NCBI GenBank assembly: GCA_038199375.1
Contig: JBBPZA010000049.1
Span: 1 to 49,738 of the forward strand
Reading direction: 5' to 3'
DNA length: 49,738 bases
Source of the DNA: JBBPZA01 sp038199375
GTDB taxonomy: Bacteria > Actinomycetota > Thermoleophilia > Solirubrobacterales > Solirubrobacteraceae
Position 1 is the stretch's first letter. Every line of letters starts with the position of its first letter. Below the pieces are notes generated by a model, which saw nothing but the letters and a program-made list of their open reading frames with translations, did no database searches and was not told where the DNA came from. This document shows, in pieces, positions 49,192 through 49,738 of this stretch. The position numbers and the translations under genes are program-made.

Positions 49192-49738
49192 ATGTCTATA
49201 ACCATTACCCAGCTGCGGAGCTTCTTGGCGGTCGCCAGGACCGGGTCGGTGAGCGGCGCCGCCGACGAGCTCGTCGTGACCCAGCCGTCGGTCTCAGCGG
49301 CGCTGACGGCCCTCTCGCGGGAGTTGGGGGTCCCCCTCACCGAGCGGGTCGGGCGCAACATCGCGCTCAGCGCCGCAGGCTCGGCCTTCGAGCCGTATGC
49401 CGCGGACGTCATCGGCCTCCTCGAGCAGGGCCGGCGCGAGGCTCGCGAGGCCGCGGAGGCAGCCGATCGCGAGCTGCGTATCGCCGCGGTCACGACCGCC
49501 GGCGAGTACCTCGTTCCCGCCCTGATGCGCGCGTTCGGCGATCGCCATCCGGAAATCGCCCTCACCGCGGAGGTCGGCAATCGCGGGCGCGTGCTGGGCC
49601 TCGTCCGCGATCACGAGGTAGACGTCGGCATCGGGGGCCGGCCACCCGACGACGGGCGGATCGTGGGCACCCGCCTCATCGACAACGAGATCGTCCTCAT
49701 CGCCCCCCAGGACGATCCGCTCGCCGGCGCGACCGTGA
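49192..49738 (+). CDS. cbbR: LysR-family regulator, probably CbbR, partial at window edge
   Basis: From ATG 49192 the frame reads MSITITQLRSFLAVARTGSV SGAADELVVTQPSVSAALTA, the LysR winged helix-turn-helix. A linker helix and the start of the periplasmic-binding-like effector domain follow (RELRIAAVTTAGEYLVPALM, then GRVLGLVRDHEVDVGIGGRP). The frame is open at base 49738 (182 codons seen). Standing directly after prk on the same strand with its own promoter, it is most likely the CbbR activator sensing CBB intermediates. The name rests on position. Confidence 0.85.
   Translation, partial: MSITITQLRSFLAVARTGSVSGAADELVVTQPSVSAALTALSRELGVPLTERVGRNIALSAAGSAFEPYAADVIGLLEQGRREAREAAEAADRELRIAAVTTAGEYLVPALMRAFGDRHPEIALTAEVGNRGRVLGLVRDHEVDVGIGGRPPDDGRIVGTRLIDNEIVLIAPQDDPLAGATV

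Noticed and set aside
1..49738. CRISPR array, rRNA operon, prophage or biosynthetic gene cluster
   Set aside because: No regularly spaced repeats, rRNA sequence, phage structural genes or assembly-line enzymes were seen.

Overview
The window is GC-rich (roughly 70%) and densely coded, and it looks like chromosome from a deep-branching actinobacterium. Three things point there: the rpmJ-rpsM-rpsK-rpsD-rpoA-rplQ order, TANNNT -10 elements placed so close to start codons that the transcripts would be leaderless, and an Rrf2-SufC-SufU-Rieske-SufB-SufD operon. Gene content (several ECF sigma factors with C-terminal extensions, a SigB/F-type sigma factor, a PQQ-type sugar dehydrogenase lipoprotein, red-type RuBisCO) fits Thermoleophilia (Solirubrobacterales/Gaiellales-like). 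That class-level placement is inference; no rRNA gene is present.

Layout. 1-0.6 kb: a PIN/ribbon-helix-helix toxin-antitoxin pair cut by the window edge. 1.0-3.9 kb: ribosomal protein/rpoA operon. 4.0-9.9 kb: a scarred region with a second small TA-like pair, a frameshifted histidine kinase, a receiver domain fused to the tail of a membrane protein, truA with no normal start codon, a truncated metallopeptidase, an SRPBCC protein, and a GntR regulator with a damaged membrane partner. 10-12.5 kb: phosphoketolase with one frameshift. 12.5-15.4 kb: surE-ligA. 15.4-16.9 kb: a Fic protein whose upstream region carries many TTGGA/TCCAA boxes. 16.9-22.6 kb: PBP4-like peptidase, patatin, small HTH-like protein, Nif3-like protein and an ECF sigma factor with a fused zinc-finger-like segment. 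23 kb: tRNA-Pro(CGG). 23.4-33.9 kb: accessory genes including a ChaB/Rho_N protein, hydrolase, SigB/F-type sigma factor, sugar dehydrogenase, second extended ECF sigma factor, a damaged RTX protein, an IS66 transposase/DUF2254 chimera, MscS and rubredoxin. 34-37 kb: bioA and a membrane-bound spermidine-synthase-like protein.

37.2-42 kb is a SUF iron-sulfur cluster operon led by its Rrf2 regulator. 42.6-49.7 kb is a compact Calvin-Benson-Bassham operon: glpX (FBPase), class I FBP aldolase, cbbL, cbbS, the red-type activase cbbX, phosphoribulokinase, and a 3'-truncated (by the window) LysR regulator, probably cbbR. Together these encode carbon fixation, activase repair, RuBP regeneration and control.

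The most unusual biology is in that operon. CbbS has a roughly 45-residue acidic tail. CbbX has a long disordered N-terminal extension with two copies of a G-x2-[LM]-DPE-[SN]-KGE motif, plus a roughly 50-residue Asp/Glu/Ser tail. Single-base frameshifts in several otherwise well-preserved genes (two in the histidine kinase, one in phosphoketolase, possibly others) may be real decay or uncorrected assembly errors; raw reads would decide.
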